Both the position numbers and the translations under genes were made by a program. From Mycobacterium sp. GA-2829 (GTDB taxonomy: Bacteria; Actinomycetota; Actinomycetes; Mycobacteriales; Mycobacteriaceae), in assembly GCF_001499965.1 (NCBI RefSeq), contig NZ_LQIT01000001.1, forward strand, positions 62,001-126,000: a stretch of 64,000 nt of DNA. Direction: 5' to 3'. Positions within the stretch are counted from its first letter, which is position 1; each line of letters begins with the position of its first letter. This document shows positions 26,994 to 36,552 of this stretch, one piece after another. The notes beneath the pieces were generated by a model. It searched no databases. It had not been told where the DNA came from and saw only the letters and a program-made list of their open reading frames with translations.

Positions 26994-27698
26994 GTGACCG
27001 TTCGCGTGCGGCGGGTGACCACGACCCGCGCCGGCGGCGTCTCGGCGCCGCCGTACGACACCTTCAACCTCGGCGACCACGTCGGTGACGATCCGGCCGC
27101 CGTCGCCGCCAACCGCGCCCGGCTGGCCAAGGCGACCGGGCTCGACGGTCGGCTGGTCTGGATGCACCAGGTACACAGCGACCGCGTCGTGCGCGTCGAC
27201 GGCCCCGCAGACGGGCCGGTGCACGACGCCGACGGGGTCATCACCACCACCCGGCGGCTCGGTCTTGCCGTCGTCACCGCCGATTGTGTGCCGGTCCTGC
27301 TGGCCGATGCGCGCGCCGGGGTGATCGGCGCCGTCCACGCCGGACGGGTCGGGGCGCGCAACGGGGTGGTGCTGCGTGCGGTGGAGGCGATGCAGGAGGC
27401 CGGTGCGCGGCTCGAGGACATCTCGGTGCTGCTCGGCCCGGCGGTCAGCGGCGCCAACTACGAGGTGCCCGAGGAGATGGCCGCCGATGTGGAGGCCGCA
27501 CTCCCCGGCAGCCGCGTCAGGACCACCCGCGGCACCGCCGGACTGGATCTGCGCGCCGGAATCGCCCGTCAGCTCACCGATCTCGGCGTCACGGCCATCG
27601 ACGTCGACCCGCGGTGCACCGTCGCCGACCGCAATCTGTTCAGCCATCGCCGCAACAACCCGACCGGCAGGCTGGCGTCCCTGGTGTGGATGGAGTGA
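26994..27698 (+). CDS. pgeF: YfiH/PgeF-family protein (Rv2149c-like)
   Basis: 234 residues from GTG 26994. Family hallmarks are the conserved MHQVHS motif, the metal-binding TADCVPVLLAD segment, GAVHAGRVGARNGVV and a C-terminal Cys (DPRCTVAD) with FSHRRNN. Proteins of this laccase-like/purine-nucleoside-phosphorylase-like family have been linked to peptidoglycan editing in E. coli and to purine nucleoside phosphorolysis; which role applies in mycobacteria is unsettled. Placement after ftsZ is conserved. The stop overlaps the next start by GTGA. Confidence 0.85.
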   Translation: MTVRVRRVTTTRAGGVSAPPYDTFNLGDHVGDDPAAVAANRARLAKATGLDGRLVWMHQVHSDRVVRVDGPADGPVHDADGVITTTRRLGLAVVTADCVPVLLADARAGVIGAVHAGRVGARNGVVLRAVEAMQEAGARLEDISVLLGPAVSGANYEVPEEMAADVEAALPGSRVRTTRGTAGLDLRAGIARQLTDLGVTAIDVDPRCTVADRNLFSHRRNNPTGRLASLVWME

Positions 27699-28444
27699 CC
27701 ACCGTGGGAAGCGACCGGGAATCGGAGTTGGCCGCCTCGCTCGCCGCGGTCCGGGATCGGCTCGAACGTGCGGCGCAGGTGGCGGGCCGCGATGCGGGCG
27801 ACATCACGCTGCTGCCGGTGACGAAGTTCTTCCCGGCCTCCGACGTCCGCATCCTCTACGGCCTCGGCTGCCGCGACTTCGCCGAGTCCCGGGAGCAGGA
27901 GGCCTCGGCGAAGGCGGCCGAACTCGCCGACGAGTTCGCGGGCGATCCGCCGCGCTGGCACATGGTGGGCCGGATCCAGCGCAACAAGGCCAGGGCCGTC
28001 ACGCGCTGGGCACATTCGGCGCATTCGGTCGACAGCGCCAAACTCGTCAACGCACTGGACCGCGGTGCGGCCGACGCGCTGGCCGACGGCCTGCGCAGTG
28101 CGCCGCTGCGGGTCTACCTCCAGCTCAGCCTCGACGGTGACGTCGCCCGCGGCGGTATCGACGTCGGGCAGTCGGCGCAGGTCGACGAGCTCTGTGCCGC
28201 AGTCGATTCCGCCGAGGCGCTGGAGTTCGTCGGGCTGATGGCCATCCCGCCGCTCGGCGCAGACCCACCTTCGGCGTTCGCGCGGTTGCGGGCCGAACTC
28301 GAACGGGTACAGAGCCACTACCAGCAGCGCCTCGAGATGTCGGCGGGTATGTCCGGCGACCTCGAGACGGCGGTGCAACACGGCTCGACGTGTGTGCGTG
28401 TCGGTACCGCGCTTATGGGACCTCGTCCTCTAACGTCACCGTGA
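27695..28444 (+). CDS. YggS/PLPBP-family pyridoxal phosphate protein (Rv2148c-like)
   Basis: 249 residues from GTG 27695, overlapping pgeF by GTGA. The PLP-binding Lys is in LLPVTKFFPASDV (about residue 38); HMVGRIQRNKARAV, LQLSLDGD and a C-terminal GSTCVRVGTALMG phosphate-binding segment are family features. The fold is that of alanine racemase barrel proteins without demonstrated catalytic activity; they buffer PLP and affect amino-acid homeostasis. The gene lies between pgeF and sepF as in many Gram-positive bacteria. Confidence 0.9.
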   Translation: MTTVGSDRESELAASLAAVRDRLERAAQVAGRDAGDITLLPVTKFFPASDVRILYGLGCRDFAESREQEASAKAAELADEFAGDPPRWHMVGRIQRNKARAVTRWAHSAHSVDSAKLVNALDRGAADALADGLRSAPLRVYLQLSLDGDVARGGIDVGQSAQVDELCAAVDSAEALEFVGLMAIPPLGADPPSAFARLRAELERVQSHYQQRLEMSAGMSGDLETAVQHGSTCVRVGTALMGPRPLTSP

Positions 28445-28511
28445 GTAGTCACTCCAGTCACACCATCATCACAGACACCACAGCTTTGACGGTCATGAGA
28501 AGGGTCGCGCG

Positions 28512-29168
28512 ATGAGCACACTGCACAAGGTCAAGGCCTACTTCGGTATGGCGCCCATGGATGACTACGAGGACGAGTACTACGAGGACGACGACCGCGG
28601 CGAACGCCCGGCCCCTCGTGGGTACGCCCGCCGCCCCCGCGAGGAGCGGTTCGAGGAGGACGGGTACGGCCGCGAGTACGACGATCGCCCCGCCCCGCGC
28701 GAATACGACGAACCGCCGATCTACCGCGGCGGATACGACGAGCCCCGGTTCGAGCCCCGGATGCGGGGTCCGCGCGAGTTCGACCGCGCCACCCCGCCGC
28801 CTCGGCTGGGCGCGCTGCGCGGGTCGACCCGCGGCGCGCTGGCGATGGACCCGCGGCGGATGGCGATGCTCTTCGAGGAAGGCAGCCCCTTGGCCAAGAT
28901 CACGACCCTGCGCCCCAAGGACTACAGCGAGGCCCGCACCATCGGCGAGAAGTTCCGCGACGGCACCCCGGTGATCATGGACCTGGTGTCGATGGACAAC
29001 GCCGACGCCAAGCGGTTGGTCGACTTCGCCGCCGGGCTGGCGTTCGCGCTGCGCGGATCGTTCGACAAGGTCGCCACCAAGGTGTTCCTGCTGTCGCCGG
29101 CCGACGTGGACGTCACCGCCGACGAGCGCAGGCGCATCGCCGAGGCCGGCTTCTACGCCTATCAGTGA
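28512..29168 (+). CDS. sepF: Cell division protein SepF
   Basis: 218 residues, ATG 28512. The N-terminus ([20 protein letters not shown]) is the amphipathic membrane-binding helix. An acidic/Arg/Tyr-rich linker spans about residues 20-115, then the DUF552 domain begins [19 protein letters not shown] and contains [19 protein letters not shown] and the Gly-dimerisation surface. SepF anchors FtsZ to the membrane and is essential in mycobacteria, which lack FtsA. Its position after the YggS gene is conserved. Confidence 0.95.
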   Translation: MSTLHKVKAYFGMAPMDDYEDEYYEDDDRGERPAPRGYARRPREERFEEDGYGREYDDRPAPREYDEPPIYRGGYDEPRFEPRMRGPREFDRATPPPRLGALRGSTRGALAMDPRRMAMLFEEGSPLAKITTLRPKDYSEARTIGEKFRDGTPVIMDLVSMDNADAKRLVDFAAGLAFALRGSFDKVATKVFLLSPADVDVTADERRRIAEAGFYAYQ

Positions 29169-29280
29169 CCCCTGCTGCCCATGACGGCGCTTCGGCCCGG
29201 CAGGTAGGCTGACGAGGTCGTTTCCCGCCTGTCCCGCATGTCGTGACTGCCTGTAGCCCCGTAGTGAGGTCGAGCTTCCG

Positions 29281-29571
29281 TTGGCGCTGTTCTTCGAAAT
29301 CCTTGGTTTCGCTCTGTTCGTCTTCTGGCTTCTGCTCATCGCGCGGGTCGTCGTCGAGTTCATCCGGTCCTTCAGCCGGGACTGGCATCCACGCGGGTTC
29401 ACGGTCGTCGTGCTCGAGGTGATCATGACGCTCACCGATCCGCCGGTGAAGTTGCTGCGCAGGCTCATTCCGCAGCTCACCATCGGCGCCGTGCGTTTCG
29501 ACCTGTCGATCATGGTGCTGCTGTTGGTCGCATTCATCGGTATGCAATTGGCGTTCGGCGCCGCGGCCTGA
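29281..29571 (+). CDS. YggT-family membrane protein (Rv2146c-like)
   Basis: 96 residues from TTG 29281; no ATG or GTG in frame would preserve the first hydrophobic segment. Two membrane segments (about residues 4-26 and 72-93) flank a basic loop containing the family motif LTDPPVKLLRRLIP. YggT proteins accompany sepF and divIVA in many genomes and are thought to help in osmotic tolerance or division, without a defined biochemical role. Confidence 0.88.
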   Translation: MALFFEILGFALFVFWLLLIARVVVEFIRSFSRDWHPRGFTVVVLEVIMTLTDPPVKLLRRLIPQLTIGAVRFDLSIMVLLLVAFIGMQLAFGAAA

Positions 29572-29752
29572 ACCCGCCACCGGCGAGTTTGCCCGGATCG
29601 GACGCGAACGTGGCAAAAATTGAAATTCGGTCTTAAAATCTGACCTCCGCTGCGACCCTCGGGTCTGGTGTGACAGGATGGACGCCAGTTGCGATCCATG
29701 CAGGCTTTACACTTTGACTTCGGTTGACGGTCCAGACGCAAGGGGGCAGACC

Positions 29753-30571
29753 ATGCCGCTCACACCCGCCGACGTTCACAATGTCGCGTTCAGCAAGCCA
29801 CCCATCGGCAAGCGCGGTTACAACGAGGACGAGGTCGACGCCTTCCTCGACCTGGTCGAGAACGAGCTGACTCGGCTGATCGAGGAGAACACCGACCTGC
29901 GTCAGCGGGTCTCCGAACTGGACCAGGAGCTGGCATCGGCCCGGTCCGGCGGCGGGGTGTCGCAGCCGCAGGCCGCCCCGGTCTACGAGCCCGAGCCCGA
30001 GCCGACTCCGCCGCCCCAGCCGGTGTACGAGGCGCCCGCGCCCGCCGCCGCGCCGTCCCCGCAGCAGAGCGAGGACTCCGCGCTGCGCGCGGCGAAGGTG
30101 CTGAGTCTGGCCCAGGAGACCGCCGACCGCCTGACCAGCACCGCCAAGGCCGAATCGGACAAGCTGCTCGCCGACGCGCGGGCCCAGGCCGACGCCATGG
30201 TCAGCGACGCCCGGCAGACCGCGGAGACCACCGTCACCGAGGCCCGCCAGCGCGCCGACGCGTTGCTCGCCGACGCGCAGAACCGCTCGGAGACGCAGCT
30301 GCGGCAGGCGCAGGAGAAGGCCGACGCGCTGCAGGCCGACGCCGAGCGCAAGCACTCCGAGATCATGGGCACGATCAACCAGCAGCGGACCGTCCTCGAA
30401 GGCCGGCTCGAGCAGCTGCGGACCTTTGAGCGCGAGTACCGCACCCGCCTGAAGACCTACCTCGAATCGCAGCTCGAGGAGCTGGGTCAGCGTGGCTCGG
30501 CCGCCCCGGTCGATTCGAGCGCCAACAACGACGGCGGCGGCTTCAACCAGTTCAACCGCGGCAACAACTGA
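29753..30571 (+). CDS. wag31: Polar growth protein Wag31 (DivIVA)
   Basis: 272 residues from ATG 29753, preceded by AGGGGGC six bases upstream. The N-terminal membrane-binding domain ([20 protein letters not shown] and [18 protein letters not shown]) is followed by a Pro/Glu linker (about residues 70-105), a long coiled coil with many Ala/Gln/Glu heptads, and an Asn/Gly-rich tail. Wag31 assembles at the cell poles and directs peripheral wall synthesis; in M. tuberculosis it is phosphorylated by PknA. The 181-base gap upstream is AT-richer and probably holds its own promoter. Confidence 0.97.
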   Translation: MPLTPADVHNVAFSKPPIGKRGYNEDEVDAFLDLVENELTRLIEENTDLRQRVSELDQELASARSGGGVSQPQAAPVYEPEPEPTPPPQPVYEAPAPAAAPSPQQSEDSALRAAKVLSLAQETADRLTSTAKAESDKLLADARAQADAMVSDARQTAETTVTEARQRADALLADAQNRSETQLRQAQEKADALQADAERKHSEIMGTINQQRTVLEGRLEQLRTFEREYRTRLKTYLESQLEELGQRGSAAPVDSSANNDGGGFNQFNRGNN

Positions 30572-30588
30572 CGCGGCGGCGCTGATCG

Positions 30589-30942
30589 ATGCTGATCATC
30601 GCGCTCGTCCTGGCTGTCATCGGGCTCGCCGCCCTGGTGACGGCCGTGGTCACGGGCAACGCTCTGATCGCTTGGGTCTGCATCGTCGCCAGCGTCGCCG
30701 GGGTGGTGCTGCTGATCGTCGACGCGGTCCGCGAACGGACCCGCACCGCGACCAAACGCGGCGGCGCGACGGCTGCCGTCGCTCCGACCGACGACGCCGA
30801 CCAGCCGACCGAGCAGTTCGACGCCGAGTACCCCGACGAGACCGAACCGGAGCCTGAGTCCGAACTCGAGCCGGAACCCGAGCCCGAGCCCGAACCGGTC
30901 ACCGACGAGGTCGACCACCCCGAAGAGCCGACCACGCGTTAA
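30589..30942 (+). CDS. Small membrane protein with acidic tail (Rv2144c-like)
   Basis: 117 residues, ATG 30589, 17 bases after wag31. Two hydrophobic segments (about residues 2-20 and 24-45) precede a short basic stretch and an acidic tail rich in Glu-Pro pairs (about 68-110). Position matches M. tuberculosis Rv2144c, of unknown function. The TAA stop forms part of a TTAA tetramer that is also the stop of the convergent phosphoribosyltransferase gene. Confidence 0.8.
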   Translation: MLIIALVLAVIGLAALVTAVVTGNALIAWVCIVASVAGVVLLIVDAVRERTRTATKRGGATAAVAPTDDADQPTEQFDAEYPDETEPEPESELEPEPEPEPEPVTDEVDHPEEPTTR

Positions 30943-31601
30943 CGGGGCGGGGTGCTCAGCAGGTCGCGGACCTCGTCGTCGGTGACCTGGTGGAAGTCGG
31001 CGTACACCTGCCCGACGGCCTCGAACCGGTCCGGCATCGTCGCGCACACCACCGTGTCGGCCTCGGCGCCGATCTCCCGGCACGCCGACGCGGGTCCGAC
31101 CGGAACGGCCACCACCACCTGCGCCGGTTGCGCCGCCCGGACCGCGCGCACCGCGGCCAACATGCTTGCGCCGGTGGCGATTCCGTCATCGGTCAGGATC
31201 ACCGTCTTCTGTTCGAGCGCGGGCGGCGGCCGGCCCTGCCGGTAGGCGGACTCCCGCCGGTGCAGCTCGGCCGTCTCGCGTTCGATCGCCCGCTGCACCG
31301 CATCCTCGCTGATCTCCAGGCGCGCCACGAGTTGATCGTTGAGGACCACGCCTCCGCCGGATGCGATGGCGCCCATCGCGAGCTCTTCCCATTGCGGCAC
31401 ACCGAGTTTGCGTACCAGGAACACGTCGAGCGGGGCGCCCAGGTCGCGGGCCACCTCCCAGCCCACCGGGACACCGCCGCGGGCCAGACCGAGCACCACC
31501 ACGTCGTCGCGCCCACGGTAGGCCGCCATATCGCCGGCGAGAACCCGGCCGGCCTCGCTGCGGTCCGCGAAGGTGCGCCAGGCGCCGATGCGACTGGACA
31601 T
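30939..31601 (-). CDS. Phosphoribosyltransferase family protein (Rv2143-like)
   Basis: 220 residues from ATG 31601; the frame stays open upstream but that part is antisense to the next gene. The PRPP-binding motif is [19 protein letters not shown], and an N-terminal [15 protein letters not shown] segment is typical of the PRTase_2 family. The substrate base is unknown; this group often lies alone or with hydrolases and is not assigned to a pathway. It is divergent from the SRPBCC-SDR gene, with 86 bases between start codons. Confidence 0.85.
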   Translation of the reverse strand: MSSRIGAWRTFADRSEAGRVLAGDMAAYRGRDDVVVLGLARGGVPVGWEVARDLGAPLDVFLVRKLGVPQWEELAMGAIASGGGVVLNDQLVARLEISEDAVQRAIERETAELHRRESAYRQGRPPPALEQKTVILTDDGIATGASMLAAVRAVRAAQPAQVVVAVPVGPASACREIGAEADTVVCATMPDRFEAVGQVYADFHQVTDDEVRDLLSTPPR

Positions 31602-31687
31602 GCCGGTGGCGTACCCGTTCGACACAGGGGCAATCCACCCGGTGGCGGGCCTCGAATACCGGGCAGACCGCGGTGACAGGGAGGGCC

Positions 31688-33046
31688 ATGGGCATCGAGT
31701 TCGAGAGCATCGTCGACCATCCGCTGGACGAGGTGTTCGCCTGGCACGCCCGCCCGGGCGCCATGCCGCGGCTGGTCCCGCCGTGGCAGCCGATGACGGC
31801 GGTGGCCGAGACGCCGTCGCTGGCCGACGGTCGGGCCGTGCTCGCGCTGCCCGCAGGGCTGCGGTGGATCGCCCAGCACGACCCGGCGTCCTACGACCCG
31901 CCGCACCGCTTCGTCGACGCCCTGTCGTCGGCCGGGCTGCGGACGCTGCCGCCGCGGGTGATCGGCTGGTGGCGGCACACCCACGACTTCGCCGACGCGG
32001 GTCAGGGCCGCACCCTCGTGCGGGACCGGGTCGACACGACGGTGCCCGGTGCGGCGCTGCGCCCGACGTTCGTCTACCGGCACCGCCAACTCGCCGACGA
32101 CCTCGCCGCACACCGCGACGCCGCCCTGGCCGGCTGCGGCCCGCTGGTCGTGGCGGTGAGCGGCGCCTCGGGGCTGGTGGGATCGGCGCTGACCGCGATG
32201 TTGACCAGCGGTGGGCACCGGGTGATCCGGCTGGTGCGGCGGACGGTCGGGGGGCCCGACGAGCGGCAGTGGGATCCGCAGCGGCCCGCACCCGATCTGC
32301 TCGCCGGGGTGGACGCCGTCGTCCACCTGGCCGGTGCGTCGATCGCCGGCCGGTTCACCGCAGGCCACCGCGCCGCGATCCGGGACAGCCGCATCGCCCC
32401 GACCCGCGCGCTCGCCGAGGTGGCGGCGCGCAGCGGGGTGCGGTCGTTTGTCAGCGCATCGGCGATCGGCTGGTACGGCTACGACCGCGGTGACGAGGCG
32501 CTGACCGAGGACAGCGGGCGCGGCGACGGCTTCCTGGCCGATGTGGTCGCCGAGTGGGAGGCCGCCGCCGGGTCCGCGGCCGAGGCGGGGGTGCGGGTGG
32601 TGACCGTCCGCACCGGCATCGTGCAGGCCGCCGCGGGCGGGACACTGCGGCTGTTCCGGCCGCTGTTCCTCGCGGGGCTGGGCGGGCGGCTGGGCAGCGG
32701 GCGACAGTGGCTGTCGTGGATCGGACTCGACGATCTGCTCGACGTCTACTACCGCGGGCTGTGGGACGACCGGCTCGCCGGGCCGGTCAACGCCGTCGCA
32801 CCGGAGCCCGTCCGCAACACCGACTACACCGGCACCCTCGCGCGGGTACTGCACCGGCCCGCGGTCGTGCCCGTCCCGTCAGTCGGTCCGCGGTTGCTGC
32901 TCGGCGCGCAGGGCACCCGCGAACTGGCCCTCGCGGACCAGCGCGTGGTCCCGGCGAAGCTGACCGCGCTGGGCCACCGGTTCCGTCACCCGCACCTCGC
33001 CGGTGCGCTGGGCCATCAGCTCGGGCACGGCGCCGGGGCGACCTGA
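31688..33046 (+). CDS. SRPBCC-SDR fusion protein (TIGR01777/SDR39U1-like epimerase)
   Basis: 452 residues, ATG 31688. Residues 1-145 form a START/SRPBCC-type ligand-binding domain ([20 protein letters not shown] at the start). From about 155 a Rossmann SDR domain begins [18 protein letters not shown] and carries [13 protein letters not shown] and SASAIGWYG, typical of the TIGR01777 epimerase family; the C-terminus fits DUF1731. Many homologues are the SDR half only. The substrate is unknown; the fused domain suggests a hydrophobic ligand. Its 3' end overlaps the GATase gene on the opposite strand by 31 bases. Confidence 0.85.
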   Translation: MGIEFESIVDHPLDEVFAWHARPGAMPRLVPPWQPMTAVAETPSLADGRAVLALPAGLRWIAQHDPASYDPPHRFVDALSSAGLRTLPPRVIGWWRHTHDFADAGQGRTLVRDRVDTTVPGAALRPTFVYRHRQLADDLAAHRDAALAGCGPLVVAVSGASGLVGSALTAMLTSGGHRVIRLVRRTVGGPDERQWDPQRPAPDLLAGVDAVVHLAGASIAGRFTAGHRAAIRDSRIAPTRALAEVAARSGVRSFVSASAIGWYGYDRGDEALTEDSGRGDGFLADVVAEWEAAAGSAAEAGVRVVTVRTGIVQAAAGGTLRLFRPLFLAGLGGRLGSGRQWLSWIGLDDLLDVYYRGLWDDRLAGPVNAVAPEPVRNTDYTGTLARVLHRPAVVPVPSVGPRLLLGAQGTRELALADQRVVPAKLTALGHRFRHPHLAGALGHQLGHGAGAT

Positions 33047-33738
33047 GTGAGGAACGCGTTCACCAGGCTGCGGATCCTCCTCGCCGCATCGTCACCGAGT
33101 TGCCTTGTCTGCGAGAGCAATTCGGCGTGGTCGAGCCCCATGCCGATGGCTTCGCCGTCGCGGTCGTCGGCCAGCCAGCCGAGCAGGAGTTCGTGGTCGA
33201 CCTCGGGGTGGAACTGCAGCGCCAGCGCACGGTCGAGGATGAATGCCTGCGACGCGTTGTCGGTTCGGGCGATTTCCACGGCGCCGGGCGGCAGCGTCCA
33301 CCGGTCGAAGTGCCATTCGAACCACGGGCCCTCGGACACCAGGTCCGGCCGGTCGGTGGTGACGTCGTACCAGCCGATCTCCGGCGCCGGGGCGCGGCTG
33401 ACCGAACCGCCGAACGTCTGGGCGATCAGCTGTCCGCCGAAGCACACCCCGAGCAGGGGCACCCCGGCCGCGGCCGCCTCGCGCAGCATCGCCATCTCCG
33501 CGCCGACCCACGTGTCCAGCAGCGCCTGGTCGTACACCGGCCACTGCGCACCGAGGGGGACGACGACGTCGTAGTGGGTGGGATCGGGGAACACCACGTC
33601 CAGGGCGGGGTTGTCGGCCCGGTCGGCGGGGACGACGGTGAAGGTGTCGATGTCGAATCCGGCTTCGGAGAACGCTTCTCCCAGCAACGCTTCGGTCGCC
33701 ACAGGATCGTTGTAGAGGAACAGGACGCGGGGTTTCAC
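33016..33738 (-). CDS. Class I glutamine amidotransferase-like protein
   Basis: 240 residues from GTG 33738; longer in-frame starts fall inside the upstream gene. The nucleophile elbow GVCFGGQ holds the catalytic Cys (about residue 99) and FHPEVDHE gives the His and Glu of the triad. The family resembles GMP-synthase-like GATases acting on glutamyl compounds (GuaA_1/YfeJ type). There is no adjacent synthetase, so the acceptor is unknown. It starts seven bases after the upstream serine-hydrolase-like gene ends and is probably co-transcribed with it. Confidence 0.88.
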   Translation of the reverse strand: MKPRVLFLYNDPVATEALLGEAFSEAGFDIDTFTVVPADRADNPALDVVFPDPTHYDVVVPLGAQWPVYDQALLDTWVGAEMAMLREAAAAGVPLLGVCFGGQLIAQTFGGSVSRAPAPEIGWYDVTTDRPDLVSEGPWFEWHFDRWTLPPGAVEIARTDNASQAFILDRALALQFHPEVDHELLLGWLADDRDGEAIGMGLDHAELLSQTRQLGDDAARRIRSLVNAFLTQVAPAPCPS

Positions 33739-33745
33739 CCGGACA

Positions 33746-34954
33746 TTATGACCGGGGCATCGGCGGGGCGTCCTCGGGTGCGATTTCGGCCGCGATGCGG
33801 GCGAAGAGGGTCTGCGCGGAGTTGTTGTAGTCGCCCTGGGCGTCGAACGCCCCGGGGGCGAAGGTGACCGCGACGGCGATCGCGAGTCCGCGGCCGGGCA
33901 GGTACGCCTCGACGGCACCGCAGCCTGCGAGCATCGGATTCTGCAGCAGCCAGTCACCCGAGATCACGATGCCCAGCCCGTAGGTGTAGGCGTCGGTCAT
34001 CGGCTCGCAGGTGCTGCATCCGGGCTGGGCGTGGGTGCGCCCGCGCAGGTCGGTCGAGACCATGCGGCGGTAGGACTCGGGGGACAGCAGCGTGCCGGAG
34101 CCGATGCCCACGGCGGTGGCCTCCAGGTCGCCGATGGTGGAGGTCTGGATCGCGCCGTGGGTGATGGTCCAGGACGGATCCCAGTAGGTCGACTCCTCGT
34201 AGAACGTTGTGTCCGAAGGGATTCGTAGTGCAGCGCGGCGTTCGGAGGTGAACGTGTGCAGTGCGGGCTCGGGGATCTCGGCGGTCGGGGAGGCGCGGGT
34301 GGCGGTCAGCCCGAGCGGTTCGAGGACCTTCTCGTCGAGCAGGTCCGCCATGGGGCGGCCGGTCGCCTTCTCCAGCGCCAGGCCCAGCAGCACGTAGTTG
34401 GTGTGTGCGTAGTTCCAGTTGGTCCCGGGTTCGTAGAGCAGTGGCCGGTGCACCGCGAAGTCGAGGAGTTCTTCGGGGGTATAGGCCCGGAATGGGTTGG
34501 TGTAGTAAGCCTTCTCGAAGTCCTCGTTGCCGATCACGTAGTCGGGGTAGCCGGATGTCATCTGCGCCAACTGGCCGAGCGTCACCCGGTCAGCGTGCGG
34601 GATGTCGGGGAGCCAGCGCGAGAGCCGGTCGTCGAGGCCGACGGTCCCGTCCTCGACGAGGAGTAACAGCAGCGTCGAGACGTACGAGATGGCCACGGCG
34701 CCATTGCGGAAATGCATGTCGGTGGTGGCAGGGACCCCGGTCATCGAATCGCCGACGGCGCGGTCGACGACTTCCTCACCGTTGTCGGTGACCCGGACGA
34801 GCACCGCCCTCAGGTGGGCGTCGGCCATGGTGTCATGCACGATCCGCATGATCGCGTCGGCACGGGGATCGGGGCCGCGGTCGGCCGGCGTGGTGCACGC
34901 AGCCACCAGGAGGAGTGCCGCGAACACAGTGACGACGCGGCGGGTGACGGGCAT
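33746..34954 (-). CDS. Beta-lactamase-fold lipoprotein, catalytic motif lost
   Basis: 402 residues, ATG 34954. A lipobox (LVAAC, Cys20) predicts a lipoprotein. The fold is that of class C beta-lactamase/D-Ala-D-Ala carboxypeptidase-like serine hydrolases (LGQLAQMTSGYPDY, GTNWNYAHTNYVLLGLALEK). At the place of the SxxK nucleophile motif the sequence reads FRNG-A86-V-A-I89-S, so both Ser and Lys are replaced; the Tyr motif is Y182-A-H instead of YxN. The protein is therefore probably a non-catalytic binding protein at the cell surface. It is divergent from the phospholipase D-like gene (17 bases between starts). Confidence 0.85.
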   Translation of the reverse strand: MPVTRRVVTVFAALLLVAACTTPADRGPDPRADAIMRIVHDTMADAHLRAVLVRVTDNGEEVVDRAVGDSMTGVPATTDMHFRNGAVAISYVSTLLLLLVEDGTVGLDDRLSRWLPDIPHADRVTLGQLAQMTSGYPDYVIGNEDFEKAYYTNPFRAYTPEELLDFAVHRPLLYEPGTNWNYAHTNYVLLGLALEKATGRPMADLLDEKVLEPLGLTATRASPTAEIPEPALHTFTSERRAALRIPSDTTFYEESTYWDPSWTITHGAIQTSTIGDLEATAVGIGSGTLLSPESYRRMVSTDLRGRTHAQPGCSTCEPMTDAYTYGLGIVISGDWLLQNPMLAGCGAVEAYLPGRGLAIAVAVTFAPGAFDAQGDYNNSAQTLFARIAAEIAPEDAPPMPRS

Positions 34955-34971
34955 GGTCGATACTAGCCACT

Positions 34972-36552
34972 ATGGCGGACCTGTCGGACTGGTTCTTGTC
35001 GGCGGCCGAGCGCGGCAACCCGGCGTCCCGACTGCCCGCGTTCTGTGACGGGAATCTCGTCGAACCGCTGGTCCACGGCGCGACGTACTTCGACGCCCTG
35101 GCCGCCGAGGTGGAGGCGCTCGAACCGCGGGACCACCTGTTCTTCACCGACTGGCGCGGTGATCCGGACCAGAAACTGCGCGACGACGGCCCGACCGTGC
35201 GCGAGTTGTTCTGCCGCGCCGCCGAACGCGGCGTGGTGGTCAAGGGTCTGGTGTGGCGGTCGCATCTGGACCAGCTCTCCTACAGCGAGGACGAGAACCA
35301 CCACCTCGGCGAGGCCATCGAGCAGGCGGGCGGGGAAGTGCTCCTCGACCAGCGGGTGCGCATCGGCGGGTCGCACCACCAGAAACTCGTCGTGATCCGC
35401 CACCCCGATGCGCCCGAACGGGATGTGGCGTTCGCCGGCGGTATCGACCTGTGCCATTCGCGGCGCGACGACGCATCCCACCGCGGCGATCCGCAGGCCA
35501 TCGAGATGTCGAAGCGGTACGGCCCCAACCCGCCCTGGCACGACGCGCAGCTGCGGCTGCGGGGGCCCGTGGTCGGCGCGCTGGACAGCACCTTCCGCGA
35601 ACGCTGGAACGATCCGGCGCCGCTGGACACGCTCAACCCCGTCGCCTGGGTGGTGGACCGCCTGCGCGGTTCGGACCTCAAGGCCGATCCGCTGCCGCCA
35701 CAACCGCCGAACCCGCCGCCGTGCGGACCGCATGCCGTGCAGGTGCTGCGCACGTATCCCGACGCGCACTTCACCTACGACTTCGCCCCCCGCGGCGAGC
35801 GCAGTGTGGCGCGCGGCTACACCAAGGCGGTGCAACGGGCACGGCGGGTGATCTACCTCGAGGACCAGTACCTGTGGTCCAAGCAGGTCGCCGAACTGTT
35901 CGCCAAGGCGCTCGCGGCGAACCTGGAGCTGCATCTGATCGCGGTGATCCCGCGGTATCCCGACGTCGACGGCCGGTTGGCGCTGCCGCCGAATCAGGTG
36001 GGTCGCAGCCAGGCGATCGAGGCGTGCCGGGCCGCCGGTCGGGACAGGGTGCACGTGTTCGATGTCGAGAACCGCGAGGGCACACCGGTTTACGTGCATG
36101 CCAAGGTGTGCGTGGTCGACGACGTGTGGGCGTGTGTGGGCAGTGACAACTTCAACCGGCGGTCGTGGACCCATGACAGTGAGTTGTCGTGTGCGGTGCT
36201 CGACGACACCCGGGATCCACGCCCACCTCGGGATCCGGGTGGGCTCGGTGACGGGGCGCGGGTGTTCGCCCGGGACCTGCGGTTGCAGTTGATGCGGGAA
36301 CACCTCGACCGGACCGACGACGAAGGCTTGGTCGACCCGTCGGATGCGGTGCGTGAGATCGTCTCGGCGGCAGAGGCTTTGGATGCGTGGTACGACGGGG
36401 GACAGGTGGGGCCCCGGCCACCGGGGCGGTTGCGGCCGCACCGGTCCGAACGCCTTGGACCATTGACGCGGCTGTGGGCGGTCCCGGTATACCGGATGAT
36501 GTACGACCCCGACGGCAGGTCCTACCGGGCCCGGCTACGCGGCGAGTGGTGA
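34972..36552 (+). CDS. Phospholipase D family protein
   Basis: 526 residues, ATG 34972. Two HKD-type halves are visible. In the first, HHQKLVVIR (H136, K138) has Arg where HxKxxxxD proteins have Asp; in the second, H376-A-K378-xxxx-D383 followed by GSDNFNRRSW is complete. No signal peptide is visible, so it is probably cytoplasmic or peripheral. It could act on phospholipids or transfer phosphatidyl groups; substrate unknown. Its TGA abuts the stop of the P450 gene, forming a TGATCA palindrome. The annotated start leaves 17 bases to the divergent lipoprotein gene. Confidence 0.88.
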   Translation: MADLSDWFLSAAERGNPASRLPAFCDGNLVEPLVHGATYFDALAAEVEALEPRDHLFFTDWRGDPDQKLRDDGPTVRELFCRAAERGVVVKGLVWRSHLDQLSYSEDENHHLGEAIEQAGGEVLLDQRVRIGGSHHQKLVVIRHPDAPERDVAFAGGIDLCHSRRDDASHRGDPQAIEMSKRYGPNPPWHDAQLRLRGPVVGALDSTFRERWNDPAPLDTLNPVAWVVDRLRGSDLKADPLPPQPPNPPPCGPHAVQVLRTYPDAHFTYDFAPRGERSVARGYTKAVQRARRVIYLEDQYLWSKQVAELFAKALAANLELHLIAVIPRYPDVDGRLALPPNQVGRSQAIEACRAAGRDRVHVFDVENREGTPVYVHAKVCVVDDVWACVGSDNFNRRSWTHDSELSCAVLDDTRDPRPPRDPGGLGDGARVFARDLRLQLMREHLDRTDDEGLVDPSDAVREIVSAAEALDAWYDGGQVGPRPPGRLRPHRSERLGPLTRLWAVPVYRMMYDPDGRSYRARLRGEW

